Shown: positions 46,521-57,624 of the stretch, one piece after another
Numbering within the stretch: position 1 is the first letter of the stretch
Layout: the number at the start of each line of letters is the position of its first letter
From: Myotis daubentonii
Taxonomy: Eukaryota > Chordata > Mammalia > Chiroptera > Vespertilionidae
Direction of reading: 5' to 3'
Assembly: GCF_963259705.1 (NCBI RefSeq)
Contig: NC_081851.1
Span: 10,011,145-10,075,144, forward strand
DNA length: 64,000 bases
Notes under the pieces: generated by a model
The model's database searches: none
Told to the model about the DNA's origin: nothing
What the model saw: only the letters and a program-made list of their open reading frames with translations
Program-made: the position numbers and the translations under genes

Positions 46521-47870
46521 TGGACTGCTGGGGTGGGAAGATGGCAGAGGGCTGGTATATGGAATAGGATTCGCAGCAGGACTGTGGCAGTGGGCACGGA
46601 CAAAGCTCAGCAACCCTGGCATCTCTGTCAGGAAGAGAGTGAGTTGGCAGCAGTTGGAATTCTCAATGTTTAGGTGGCCCCAAATGGCACATTAAAGGAA
46701 TACCCTTCATTCTGCTGCTTTGGAGCACTGTTGGAGGGTCAGTTACTTTAGGCTGATTATCATTGGCTGAACAATCATCTGAACCTTTAGAGTGTAGTCT
46801 ATCAGGCCCAATGTAAGGTATATAGCATGTAGAATTAAAATAAATAAAGCAAAACATTTTAGAACATGAATGAGTATATATGGCAAATGGTAATACAGGG
46901 GAATTAATAATCCAGTTAATAATCAATAATTTATAAATGTGAGTCTGAAACAAAAATACAAAAATGAGAATAGTGGGATTTGGGGCTTAGAATCATGTAG
47001 GATATAGTGATTTATTATTATTTTCTATTGCTCTTATCCAAGTCATGGCACAATGTTTAAGAAGTACACACACTTCTTAGTATACCCTGTAGAAATGCAC
47101 ACTCAGATGTATACTGATATTGGCTACTGGTTCCTGTTTCTTATGCATTTCAAGTTCACAAAAAAATAGGCTGAAGTTCTTAAAGCTGTGCTACTATAGT
47201 GACAGAGGTGTGGAGGGACTGGAGAGCCAAGCAGATGGACGATGCTTGGCAATGCAGTGTGGGGAGGAGAAAGGTAAAGGCTGGGTCCCTGTGTTGGCTG
47301 AATTCCTCAGGCCCGGTCTCCCCAGCTGGCCCCACGAAACAGGTGCCAACTGACTGGGAGATTCCGGGACTAGAGCCATTATCCTGGGAAACCTAGCCAC
47401 CCCAAGACTCAGAATCAACCCCCTGGATCTTTAACCAGCACAGACAGTCACCATGCTGGCAACAAGGCCCACCTGGGACCAAGATGGGCTGGGAAAGGGG
47501 CGGCTAAACTCCTGGAAGTCTTGGCTGGCTAGCTGCTCGTGTTCATTCTGGTGGATGCATGCCCCAACGTCACGACCTTTCATTTCACACAATTGAATGT
47601 TCTGGATTCCACTCATGACATTATGGCAGGCTTCTGTACATCTTCTCTTTTAAAATTGCATCTTGTTCTAAAAGCAACACATGCAATTTATAAAATAGTC
47701 AGATTGTGCAAGTGTAGAGTGAAAGCCCTCATGGTCCCCGTCCTCCAGCATTTCCTGCTGCTGTTGCTTGACGCTATTTTAGATTTTTATTCATGTATGT
47801 GCTAATGTGTAACTGACACAGAGTTTTATATTAACAAAGTTAAGTTTAATAAGCCCTAATATCGGATACT
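46520..47870. other. Intergenic sequence, nothing recognised
   Basis: AT-rich at 46800-47050. No confident repeat or gene. Confidence 0.45.
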
Positions 47871-47877
47871 AATGTGT

Positions 47878-48345
47878 GTGTTAGTTTCCTGGGGCTGTTG
47901 TAATAAATTACCACAAACCAGGTGGCTTAGAACAACAGACATTTAGTCTCTCTGTTTTGGAGACCAGACGGACATTCAAAATCAAGGTGTTGGCAGGGCG
48001 GGCCCCCTCTGAGGTTCTCGGGAAGACTTTGTCCTGCATCTCGCTTCTAGCTTCTGGTCACTTCCAGTGACCCTGCCCTTCCTTAGCCTCGTCGCTCCGA
48101 TTGCTGCCCCCAGCCTCACGACTGCCTTCCCTTTGTGTGTGTTTGGTTCTAAATTGTCCTCTTCTTGTAAGGACACCAGCCACTGAGTCAGGGCCACCAT
48201 AAATCCAGGAGAGCGTCATCCTATCGTGATCACATCTGCAAACACCCCATTTCCAAACAGGGTCACATTCCCAGGCACCCGAGGTCAGGGCTTGAACACA
48301 TCTCCGGGGGGGCACAGTCCAAACCAACCACAGCAGTGCGGGGGC
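47878..48345 (-). mobile_element. MLT1-type LTR (ERVL-MaLR), minus strand
   Basis: Starts GTTAGTTTCCTGGGGCTGTT and continues TTACCACAAACCAGGTGGCT, AAATCAAGGTGTTGGCAGGG, TTCTTGTAAGGACACCAGCC, CATTTCCAAACAGGGTCACA: the MLT1 consensus in reverse. Solo, non-coding. Confidence 0.85.
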
Positions 48346-48439
48346 ATTCGGCTGGCGGTATCTTATGAAATTCATGAGAAAATAGGTGAGATTTAAACAC
48401 ACAGAACTGAACGAATTCAATTAACTTTGAGGGTTTGCT

Positions 48440-49220
48440 TGCTTGCTTGCTTCTTTGGTGTACAAACAATTTTTTATATTTATGTCGTTTGAGTTGACAA
48501 TCATTCCTCAGAGGGTTTAAAATGTTGTATTATGCCTAGGAAGGTCTTCCTCACTCCACGATTACATAAATATTCCTTTCTTTCTTTATGTATTTGATCC
48601 ACTGAAATTTGTTTTGTGAGCAATGAAAGATGATCCAACTTTTTGCTTCCAAATGGCTAGTGGACTAATTCATTGGCTCGCTTTTCTGGGTGGATGTGCC
48701 CCTTTTAAATACAAAGAGTGTGTGACTAGACTTGGGTCTTGACTGCTCACTTGATCCCTAATCTGCAGTCATTTCTGTGCCTGTGCAGTCCTCAGTCACT
48801 TCCCCGTTTTCCTGACTGAGGCTTTGGTTTACATTTTTGGTTTGTTTTTGTTTTGGTTTTTATTAATATATTTTTATTGATTTCAGAGAGGAAGGGTGAG
48901 GGAGAGAGAGAGATAGAAACATCAATGAAGGGAGAGACTCATTGATTGGCTGCATGTCCCACACTGGAGATTGAGCCTGCATCTTGGGCCTGTGCCCTGA
49001 CCGGGAATCAAACCATGACTTCCTGGTTCATAGGTCTACACTCAGCCACTGAGCCAGCCAGTCGGGCTAGTTTACATTTTTGTAACTGGTAGACACTGTC
49101 TTTGGTCATTGAACATTTTTTTTTTCTTCCACTATTGTCCTGGCTATTCCCAAATAAATATTTATTTCTCCAGATGGACTTGGGTATCATTTTGTCGTGT
49201 TAAAAACAACAACAAAAAGA
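48440..49220 (-). mobile_element. Old L1 ORF2 region fragment, minus strand
   Basis: Recognisable in reverse complement as ORF2 sequence: TTTGATCCACTGAAATTTGT, GATCCAACTTTTTGCTTCCA, AATGGCTAG, CTATTGTCCTGGCTATTCCC. Highly diverged, interrupted by a SINE, possibly continuing weakly to about 49450. Confidence 0.7.
48840..49069 (-). mobile_element. Ves SINE, minus strand, perfect 13-bp TSD
   Basis: TSD GTTTACATTTTTG at 48827-48839 and 49070-49082 is identical. The tail region holds (GTTTT)n-like sequence and the head ends CCAGTCGGGCTA. Inserted into the old L1. Confidence 0.92.
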
Positions 49221-49639
49221 TACGTTTGCTGGGCCTGCACCGAGTTCTTCACCTGTCGAGATGTTTCGGCTACCGTTGTGCATGCAGTGAGAGCCCCTGC
49301 TCTTTCCTCCGTTTCGCACAGGCCCTGGCCGGCGCGAGGCGTTCTTCACCTGGTTTTGGACATTTCTCATGTAATGTATTTTTCGACATTTCACGGTTTT
49401 GCTTGTTTTCTATTGTGAATGGAATCTCTGAATTACACCCTGATTTTTTCTCCTCCTCATTCTCCGCATCAACCTGTTGGCAAGTTCTTTCTGCATCTGA
49501 AGTCAAACCTTAGCACCTGTCCCTGTCGCCACCCCACAGCTAGCTCCCCCCACCTCAGTCGAAGGTTACTGTTTCCGCCCATGCTTCCTACCATCCAATC
49601 TCTACATATCTGCCAGAGTTAAATTTTCTAAGCTCATTG

Positions 49640-50285
49640 AATCAGTATCAATGCTAGGCTGCTTAAAGCCCTTCAATGGCCTCCAATTGCACCTAAAATA
49701 AGTTCCAGACTCCTGTGTGTGCCCTGCGTGATGCTGCATGATACTGATGCTGCCTGATGCTGCGTGATGCTGCGTGATCCTGGGTGATGCTGAGTGAACC
49801 TACACGCTCCTGCAGGACCCTGCCTGATGCTGGGTGATCCTGCCTGATGCTGAGTGATGTGGCTCCAGCCCCTCCCTGGCTGGGCTGGCTCCTTTCTGTC
49901 TCTGACAGGCGCGCTCTTTTTGCACAGCCCCTCCCCGCCCCCCTCTAGCTCCCGTCTCTAATCCTCTACTTAGCTCTGCGCTAGGCTGGCTCCCCTCATC
50001 CTTTCTGTCTGCTCCCATTCCACCACCTGGGAGAGGCCTTCCCCCCTGTTGTAGCGCTGGCCCAGCTTGCCCTGGCCTCCTAGTTCCACTATCCCATCAC
50101 CTGTTCTCCTGACTTCCTTCTCAGCACTTACCCTGCCCGAAGGTGTTAGTTGTGCACCTGTGCATTTGTCGTTTATGGATTGTTCGTCTCTAATTGTGAG
50201 AGACAGCAGGACTCTGTCTTACTGTAGCTGAGTCCCCAGCGCCGGGCACAAAGGAGCCTCTCAAGAAAGGTGTTGAATAAATAAA
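49640..50285 (+). mobile_element. L2 LINE 3' end, plus strand, with expanded internal repeat
   Basis: Left end CCCTTCAATGGCCTCCAATT with AAGTTCCAGACTCC; right end AGGACTCTGTCTTACTG, CCCCAGCGCCGGGCACAAAG and GTTGAATAAATAAA: the L2 3' consensus. Most of the middle is recognisable. Confidence 0.75.
49723..49860. repeat. About 10-bp tandem repeat (TGATGCTGNG) inside the L2
   Basis: About 13 units of a TGATGCTGCG-like decamer, grown from the L2 CTGCATGATCTGG region. Unit spacing is sometimes irregular. Confidence 0.8.
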
Positions 50286-50508
50286 CAGGATGTTGTCTCC
50301 CCCTTTCTTCTTCTATCTTATGTTTTTATGGTTAAAAACTTAATTTTTCAGTAAGTGGCCAATTATTCATTTTGCTTTTAAGTAAGATTTTATTTCATTC
50401 TCATGGGGGTTCCCAGGTGTACCACATGTCAACTGCAAATAGTAAAAATGTTGCACCGCTTATGTTGTGATTTTGATTCCTGTGACTAGTACTTCTGGGA
50501 CAGTTTAG

Positions 50509-50577
50509 CAGCGGCCGCCAACCTTTGCGACCTCACGGACCACCGGTGGCCCACCGACCACCGGTTGGTGACCGCTG
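50509..50577. mobile_element. Very short hAT-like MITE (69 bp)
   Basis: Ends CAGCGGCCGCCAACC and GGTTGGTGACCGCTG are near-perfect inverted repeats. The internal CACCGGTGG / CCACCGG blocks give further symmetry. Flanking 8-mers do not match cleanly, so the TSD is uncertain. Confidence 0.65.
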
Positions 50578-50740
50578 GTTGAGAGGATACTGGTGATAAC
50601 AGAGCCCCTTGACCTGCTATTGACTTTAATAGAAACTCTTCTCTTTTAGGGTTTTACCACAAAACACAATAATGTGATACTAATACTGGAATGGATCTCC
50701 GTGAGCCGTTTTATCCTGTTAATGAAGTGTGGATCTAGAC

Positions 50741-51477
50741 CAGGGGTGGGCAACCCCTGGCACGTGTGCCAAACATGGCACGCCAGTAACTTTTGCTAAC
50801 ACGTGAAACCCTCTCTTATAATCTTCCATTTACAATTTTTTTTCTTAATGTTGACTTTTTTTTTATTTTTCAGATAAATTCAGTGTAGGTGCATCTTAGA
50901 TAAATAAATGATTTTACATAACAAGTTATCTTAAAAACCATAGACATGGATTGACGAGAGAGGGGAAGAGCAATTTCTATGCCTCTGCCTTAACTCTCCC
51001 TGCCTTCCTAGATCCAACCAGTGTTTTGGTTTCATCCACATACACTTGTGAATCTTTGTCCTCAGTGATGAATTTTGTTAAGTCTCATAATAGGAGTAGC
51101 CTGACGGATGAAAGTAGTAGCTCGTGCATATCTCTGGAGGTCAGGAAATATAAACCTGATGTAAAGTCTCTGTCATCAGTGATGCAGCAGCAAAAGTCCC
51201 ACTGATAATATCAAATGGAGTCATAAAGTTTTCTGTCGGACTATCAGTGTACATGTATACATTAAAAAATAAATGTATTTTTCACCATCATATACTGTGT
51301 TTTTGTCACTCGAATGAATTTCATTATTTCTTCAAGGTTCTTCACATACGTACACCTTAAGAGATATCAAGTAGGCGTAACATGTTCTCAAAAAATTAGG
51401 GTTGGCACACAGAAGAATTTTGAGTCAGAGATTTTGCTGGTTTGGGCACGCACTCACAAAAAGGTTGCCCACCCCTG
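50741..51477 (+). mobile_element. hAT transposon (737 bp) with transposase C-terminus, perfect 8-bp TSD
   Basis: Terminal inverted repeats CAGGGGTGGGCAACC and GGTTGCCCACCCCTG are perfect over 15 bp. TSD ATCTAGAC at 50733-50740 and 51478-51485 is identical. The inside keeps only the end of a transposase gene, so it is an internally deleted, non-autonomous copy. Confidence 0.93.
50951..51205 (+). pseudogene. hAT transposase C-terminal relic
   Basis: An 84-codon frame that resembles the C-terminal hAT dimerisation region: the order YTCESLSSVMNFVKS then LTDESSSSCISL matches the CES.FS.MN..KS...LTDE pattern of ZBED/GTF2IRD2-like hAT proteins. The catalytic domain upstream is deleted. The first Met is unlikely to be a natural start. 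Confidence 0.75.
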
Positions 51478-51734
51478 ATCTAGACTCATCATAGGAAGGT
51501 GTTTTTAAAAGCAAGAATGAGATGTTATCTCTAAGGTATGTTTTAGCATTTATTCAGATCAACAAAGGATTGAGATTAATTTATTAAAGTAGATAATCAT
51601 ATTAACATTTCTTAATATTGAACTGTTATTGCATTCTGGGGTGAACTCCAGTTGATCTTTTTTAAAAATGTGCTGCAATTTCCACTTGCTAATATTTGTT
51701 CTGGATCTTCGCTGCAACGTGCCTGAGTGCCAGA

Positions 51735-53925
51735 CATATTTTAGGTGGTTAACTATGCATGGCTCACTGTCAGGGCTGCCATTAATGAATACACGTTGGA
51801 GTAAGAACTTCTCTAGAAGTAAAGTTGAGATAGAAAAGCAAAAAGGAAACAGCATGTAGAACTCAAATTTGATAATTTATAGAAATACCTAAAGCCCAAT
51901 CACAGCTGATACAATGCCCTGCAGAATTAGCCATGTTCATTCAGAACATGGCTCCGGATCAGGAGATGAGAAAGAACAATCCTCTTTAACAGTAAAAAGG
52001 ACAGAACTATAGTTGAGAACTGGAGTGACTTTTTGAGGGCATGTGACCACCCTGTCTAAGGAGAAAGGAGCAGCAAGGAATCTCCCACTGGCACAGTTGT
52101 CCCCAGTGATGACCTGGGTCCACTGTGATCACATGATCCTCTTCGAGTGTTTGGTGGTGTTCATGCAGAGCAGAAGCTAAGAACGACTGCAGTCAAGCAA
52201 TAGTAAGGAGGCTTTCCCTTTCTTACTTAAATCCAGCTTAAATGTGGCTTCACTAATCACTCTCCAAAGGTGTACAGCAAAGAATGCAGGAATCAGTCGT
52301 CAGCTAAGCGATTCATGGGGATGTCAGTTATGCTAAAAGTTTTAGTTTATTTGATAAATTGTTAAGACTAAATAGTGATGCTTAGTTCATTGCGGCTTGC
52401 TGGTCATACTGGAAAGTACTTTGTTTGGCAAAATGGACATACATATATCCTTTAAAACATTCTTTTTTCTGTCTTTCTCATTCTTTTTTAAGTACTTGCA
52501 CTTTTTAAAGCTCCCTAGAGAAACAGATGGGTGATGGAAAGTCTCAAAATACCAGGTTCACATGTGATACTAATATTGGAAGAAAGAAGTGACATTGGAG
52601 ACTATTTAGTTGTTCTGAAATCTGTCACGTTTTAAAAACAGCATCCGAATTAGAAAAGGAAGAATGAATCATATAGTGTTGTTTTTTCACATTTTCGATA
52701 CAACTAGTGAATCACCAGGCAAAAATCCCTTAAAGTGGTTACCCAGAGCCTGCCTGAGCGCAGCCTCCTGCCTTCCCGGGGGAAAGGGTCCCCCACTGCC
52801 TGGTGAGGGGAAACTGTGTCCATGGCCCCGAGCTGCCACATGATCCCCTGACCATCTGGGGGGAGCCAGAGGCGATGGGAGGTGGCCCCCAGCCCAGCCC
52901 CTCCCCCCGGAGGACAACAGCAGTGTCCTGAGATGAACTCCCTCAGGAGCCCTTGATCTACGAGTCAGCTGAATGGCTGCCCCTCTCCCTGGTCCAGCCG
53001 GAGTTGCCCTCCACGTCTCTGCTTGCCCTTCAGTGCTGGCACGGCCTGGCTGCGTCCCGCCGCAGTGCCCGAGCTGGTATGTCGTGGCCACTGCCTGCAC
53101 GGGCTGCCCTGGCCGAAGGCCGAGTGGTCAGGCTGCTCCCCGCTGGGCCCCAGCAGCCGTGGTCAGCTCCCATTTTGACATGAAACCATTTAAAAGGAAA
53201 ACCAGTTTTAGAAAGCGCTAGTTACTGACAATGGGGATGTGAATGATGCATATGATAATTTATTTAATTTTAAGTCAATGTGTATTCTAATTCTTGACAA
53301 AGGGAAAAGGGAAGAACACAGGGGTGCTTGATCGCATGTCATTATCAAACAGAAGAGAGCACCTCTCCCTATGAAGTTCTTAGAGCAATGGTCAATTTCC
53401 CATTTCCCCTAAAAATCTATTTTTATAAACATACTTGGGACCAACTCATTCAATAAAAATTAGATTTGACTTCGACATTATGCAAACAAGGAAAAGGTCC
53501 GGCCAGGTATTTGACTATTTTTTACAATTCATTTTGATACTGTATAGATGATCTAAAAATAACATTAATAGCAACAACGAATAACTGATTTTGGTAACAA
53601 TAAAGTATCTGAGGCAAATGGTATCATAATGTTATTATGATGTAATAAAAGAGCAAAAAATGTGCTGCCATGAGAGGGGGGTTCTTTATGGAGTCGAACC
53701 TCTGCCTTCCTTGGGCTGCTCTGCTTTCTTCCGGGATTAAGTCAAGGTCAAAACTAGGCAATGGTGATTGTCCTGGCTCCCTGCTGCCCTGGGACTGAGA
53801 GGAGTAAACGCCTACAAGAAGGCTCTTCTCCACTGAAGGAATGAAGTGAGGGGAGAGGAAATGTACCTTCAAAGATCCCTTTTCTTCTCAGCATTTCCTT
53901 GCTTGGCATTCTCCCATCATTGCCA
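51735..53925. other. Intergenic sequence with an isolated GC-rich patch
   Basis: AT-rich overall, except 52740-53170, which is abruptly GC-rich (many CC/GG runs). The patch has no recognised family. No gene is supported. Confidence 0.45.
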
Positions 53926-53929
53926 CTCG

Positions 53930-54112
53930 ACTTGGGCAAGTCGCTTAAACTTTCTGGGTCTTATTTCACTCTCCCTTAAAGTTGTAGCAGTTACTTCATA
54001 GGGCTACTGTCAAAATTAAATGAGAGGTGATCAACTATTGCAATGGGGAAGTGCTCAGTAGACTGCCAAAAATATAGTCAGTATTCCCAAAATATTAGTA
54101 ATATTATTATTG
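53930..54112 (+). mobile_element. MIR SINE, plus strand
   Basis: ACTTGGGCAAGTCGCTTAAA, ACTTCATAGGGCTACTG, AAATTAAATGAGAG, GTGCTCAGTAGAC, then ATATTAGTAATATTATTATT follow the MIR consensus order. Confidence 0.8.
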
Positions 54113-54119
54113 CACCTGA

Positions 54120-54700
54120 AGGGGAGTATAAAACTCTCCAAATGAAAAAATGATTTTGAATTTATTCATAATTTAGCAAATAACTGTTTTTGTTTCTTGA
54201 GGGTTTTGGTGGTGTTGTTTTTTGTTTTGTTTTGTTTTATTTTGTTTTTTACAAAATGGGATCCAGTTGACTTTAAGACAGGGTATGACTGCATATGTTG
54301 AAAATGTTCTGAGAGTTCACTCATAAAGTCATAAAAAATGTCAAGGGACCCAGTGGATGGGAGTTGCTGCCTGTGATAGCCCACGAAGGGGGCCAGAGAG
54401 GATGGGTGATGCTGGGACGTTGAGATGGGGAGCCCAGGGGGACCCATGCCTTGAGCGTGTGTTAGAAGAGCACTTCCCAACAGGCTTGTGGCCAGCTCCC
54501 ATGACTGAAAACCCCTAAGTATTTCCAGTCTGGTTAAACCAAGCTTAGGAGGAGAGCAGAGTAAAAAAGTAGACGAGAAGGAAGAGGACCACTAGAGAGA
54601 GAGGAGCCAGTCCAGGCTAGGATGTAGGAAGAGCTGGTTCAGAGATGCAAGTAAGCACAGTGCTCAGTCAGCAGGTTGGGCTTATTATCTCTTCCACTTC
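54120..54700. other. Intergenic sequence, nothing recognised
   Basis: A (TTTTG)n-like patch lies at 54215-54250. Confidence 0.5.
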
Positions 54701-54723
54701 TGATGAAGGAAGGAAGGAAGGCT

Positions 54724-54879
54724 GAAAGGGAAGGGGGAGGGAGGGAGGAGAGAAGGAAGGAGGGAAGGAAGGAAGGAAGGAAGGAAGGAAGGAAGGAAGG
54801 AAGGAAGGAAGGAAGGAAGGAAGAGGGGAGGGAGGGAGGGAGGGAGGGAGGGAGGGAGGGAGGGAGGGAGGGAGAAAAG
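54724..54879. repeat. 156-nt uninterrupted homopurine tract, (GGAA)n then (GGGA)n
   Basis: Every base on the plus strand is A or G. The (GGAA)n core spans about 54764-54822 and the (GGGA)n core about 54826-54874; the second contains many G3A repeats, a classical G-quadruplex pattern. Confidence 0.97.
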
Positions 54880-54889
54880 CTATAATCAA

Positions 54890-55435
54890 TATATCAGAAA
54901 ACCATGGCTAGGACTCTGTTAAATTAATATACAGGCATAAGCTGCTATGTAACATGATTATATTAAGAACTGAAGGATCACTCTTCAGTCTTCACCCTCC
55001 AACCAAGCCAATCATCAGAGTGTGTGCACATGACTGAGAAGCTCCTATTCTCAGCCCTGCGGGGTGCTCAGGCTGCTACTGGGCTCAAGTCTGGCGACTC
55101 TCTGCTGGATCTCAGCTTCAGCTTGAGTCCCACAGCCCCCAGGGCGAGCCCTGCCATAAAAGCCCTCCCTTCTGGGGTGCCAGGGTGGCATGCCTGACCA
55201 ACGTCACCGCACAAGGAATGCCCTGTTTGCTCAGGTCAGGGCAAGTGCCAAGCAGGCAACACAGCATTGGTAGCTGCACAAAGCCTGGCTTTTGAACAGA
55301 GGAAGGAAGGGGTGCAGCTGGAAATCACAGGCCAGCTCCCTCCACCCACACCATTGACACCGTGCCCTGGAGGAAGGCTGCCCTGGGCCCGCTCGGTCAG
55401 TCTTGGTACTCCCACTCCAAGGCTATCCAGTGCCA
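54890..55435. other. Intergenic sequence, nothing recognised
   Basis: No repeat or gene identified. Confidence 0.5.
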
Positions 55436-55738
55436 TAGAGATGGTTACATTTTTGGAAACGCCATACTGTTTCCATAGGGGCTGCACCAGTTTGCAGTCC
55501 TATCAACAGTATACGAGGGTTCCCTTTTGTCCACATCCCCACCAATACTTGTTTGCTGACTTTTTGATAGCAGCCATTCTGCAGGTGTGAGGTGATATCT
55601 CTCTGTGGTTTTGATTTGCATTTCCCTGATGATTAGTGAGGTTAAGCATCTTTTCATATGTGATGGCCATCTGTATGTCTTCTTTAGAGAAATGTTTTTT
55701 CATGTCCTCTGCCCATTTATCAAATTGTTTATTTTTTT

Positions 55739-55956
55739 AAATTTTTTTATATATATTTTATTGATTTTTTACAGAGAGGAAGAGAGAGAGATAGTCAGAA
55801 CATCGATGAGAGAGAAACATCGATCAGCTGCCTCCTGCACATCCCCCACTGGGGAAGTGCCCGCAACCCAGGTACATGCCCCTGACTGGGATCGAACCCG
55901 GGACCCTTCAGTCCACAGGCCGATGCTCTATCCACCGAGCCAAACCGGTTTCGGCT
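55739..55956 (-). mobile_element. Ves SINE, minus strand, 17-bp TSD, inside L1
   Basis: TSD AAATTGTTTATTTTTTT is identical at 55722-55738 and 55957-55973. A/T tail at the left, head (CGAGCCAAACCGGTTTCGGC) at the right. Confidence 0.95.
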
Positions 55957-56026
55957 AAATTGTTTATTTTTTTGTTATTGAATTGTGTGAGTTTCTTATA
56001 TTTGGATATCAATCCCTTACTGAATA

Positions 56027-56246
56027 TTAGAGACCCAGTGTACGAAATTTGTGCACGGGTAGAGTCCTTAGTGGCTGTGGGCTGCCGGCCAGGGCCTCCT
56101 TTCTCCAGATGCCGGCTGCCAACCAGGGCCTTCCTTCATTCCGCACCACCCCCTGGTGGTCAACACACATCATAGTGAGTGATTGAACTCCTGGCCAGTC
56201 AAACTCCCGACGGACACTTTGCATATTAGGCTTTTATATATATAGA
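56027..56246 (-). mobile_element. Non-autonomous Helitron, minus strand, inside L1
   Basis: Reverse complement starts TCTATATATATAAAAGCCTA and ends with a GTGCAC-type hairpin and a decayed CTAA in place of CTAG. L1 sequence resumes on both sides without a duplication, as expected for Helitrons. It contains CCACCAGGGGGTGG on the minus strand (56146-56159). Confidence 0.88.
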
Positions 56247-56334
56247 TATCATTTGTGAATATATTCTCCCATTCAGTGGGTTGCCTTTTTTTTTCTGATG
56301 GTTCCCTTTGCTGTGTTGTTCCCTTTTTAGTTAG

Positions 56335-56966
56335 GAAAACAGTACAGAGGTTCCTCAGAAAAACTAAAAATGGACATACAATATGACCCAGCAATTCCAC
56401 TTCTGAGCATATATCCAAAGAAAGTGAAAAATACTAATTCAAAAAAGTATGTGCACCCCTATGTTCATTGCAGCAATATTGACAATAGCCAAGATATGGG
56501 AAGCAACCTGATAGATGCATGGATAAAGAAGAGAGGGTACATATATACAGTGGAATATTATGCAGCAATAAAAAAGAATGAAATCTTGCCATTTGAAAAA
56601 CATGGATGGATTTAGAGGGCATTATGCTAAGTGAAATAAGTCAGCAGAGAAAGACAAATATGGTATGATTTAACTTATATGTGGAATCTGAAAAACAAAA
56701 CAAAACAAAAACAGAGTCATAGAAACAGAGACCAAAGGGATGGTTGCCAAAAGCAATGGGCTGGGAAATGGGTGAAGAGGGGAAGGAGAATATCGGCAAT
56801 AATATTGTGATAAGTAGATGATTACAGAATTAGTGGGGTGATCTCACTTTATACCGCACATACCTCATATAGTATCAAGTGTCTAATCACTATATTGGAC
56901 ATCTGAGACTCACATACCCAATATAAGATTGTATGCAACTATACTTGTTTTTTAAAAAATATGATT
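56335..56966 (+). mobile_element. L1 3' part, plus strand (twin-priming partner)
   Basis: Starts GGAAAACAGTACAGAGGTTC and runs through the ORF2 C-terminus (81-codon frame from 56370 with YDPAIPLLSIYPK and YYAAIKKNEI) into the 3' UTR and an A-rich end near 56966. ORF2 is truncated. Confidence 0.88.
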
Positions 56967-57147
56967 AAAAATACCATGTGAGGTGGGTGGTCCCCAAGCA
57001 ATCAGTAAAAGATGAGGAATCCTCCGCTCACATCAAGTACATGGGAGCTCGACCACCCTTCTCCTCCTCCTTCACAAAGCATCATTTTTTCCCCATTCTT
57101 TAGGATTTCAAACGGAGTCTAAAGCTGTGTATTTTACTGTCTTATTT

Positions 57148-57283
57148 CCATTTTATTTTTATTATTTTATTTTATATTTTATTTTATTAATTTTATGTAA
57201 TGATTTTATTTTATTATTTTATTTATTTTATTATTTTATTTTATTTTATTTTATTTTATTTTATTATTTTATTTTCTTGGTGT
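57148..57283. repeat. (TTTTA)n-rich tract, probably an expanded poly(A) tail of a minus-strand retrocopy
   Basis: Irregular TTTTA, TTTTATTA and TTTATA units. Directly right of it, the reverse complement reads as an mRNA-like 3' end. Confidence 0.8.
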
Positions 57284-57560
57284 AAAGGCCATCCAAGGCC
57301 TGGGTCATTTCTACAATAAAACAGAATTGGGCAAACCCTGGAGGCCGTAGGTTTGCTGAGGACGATGGCTGCCAGGCAGGGCGGGCAAGCTCCTGAGGTC
57401 CCCAGGAGGCCAGTGATGACACCATCCCTGCTGATTCTGAAGGTGCGACACTCGCCGTCCATGCCATCATCGCCTTGCGGATGGTCTCGGTTTGCTTTGG
57501 ACAGAAGATTCTGGAATGTGTTCAAGCATTGCTCATCTTCAGATTTTTTTTCACCCGATA
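57284..57560 (-). pseudogene. Possible processed retrocopy of an unidentified mRNA
   Basis: In reverse complement, an open stretch (about EDEQCLNTFQNLLSKANRD then HPQGDDGMDGECRTFRISRD) reads like protein. It is followed by GC-rich UTR-like sequence and CCTTTACACCAAGAAAATAAA leading into the A-rich tract. No intron-like interruption is seen. I do not recognise the parent gene. It could instead be a transduced segment or an unfamiliar repeat. Confidence 0.45.
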
Positions 57561-57624
57561 AATTTTTTTAAGCGAAATGATTTTTGTTTTTGTTTTTATG
57601 TTCAATAAGCATTTAGCGTGTTTT

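Larger units (their letters stand above)
50310..51730 (-). mobile_element. Old L1 ORF2 fragment, minus strand, hosting two hAT insertions
   Basis: Diverged ORF2 reverse-complement segments on both sides of the hAT elements: TCAACTGCAAATAGTAAAAA at 50428, TTTTATCCTGTTAATGAAGT at 50709, and TTATTGCATTCTGGGGTGAA at 51628 with GCTAATATTTGTTCTGGATC at 51688. Confidence 0.65.
55440..56330 (-). mobile_element. L1, inverted 5' part, minus strand (twin-priming structure)
   Basis: Reverse-complement ORF2 end: GGGCTGCACCAGTTTGCAGT, GTGAGGTGATATCTC, TTTGATTTGCATTTCCCTGA, CATTTGTGAATATATTCTCC. It abuts the plus-strand piece starting at 56335. A Ves SINE and a Helitron are inserted. ORF2-like residues (EDIQMAI, NHQGNANQNH) remain in broken frames. 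Confidence 0.85.

Noticed and set aside
54676..54885. Glu/Arg/Gly-rich 69-codon frame and its Pro/Ser-rich antisense
   Set aside because: Translation of the GGAA/GGGA microsatellite.
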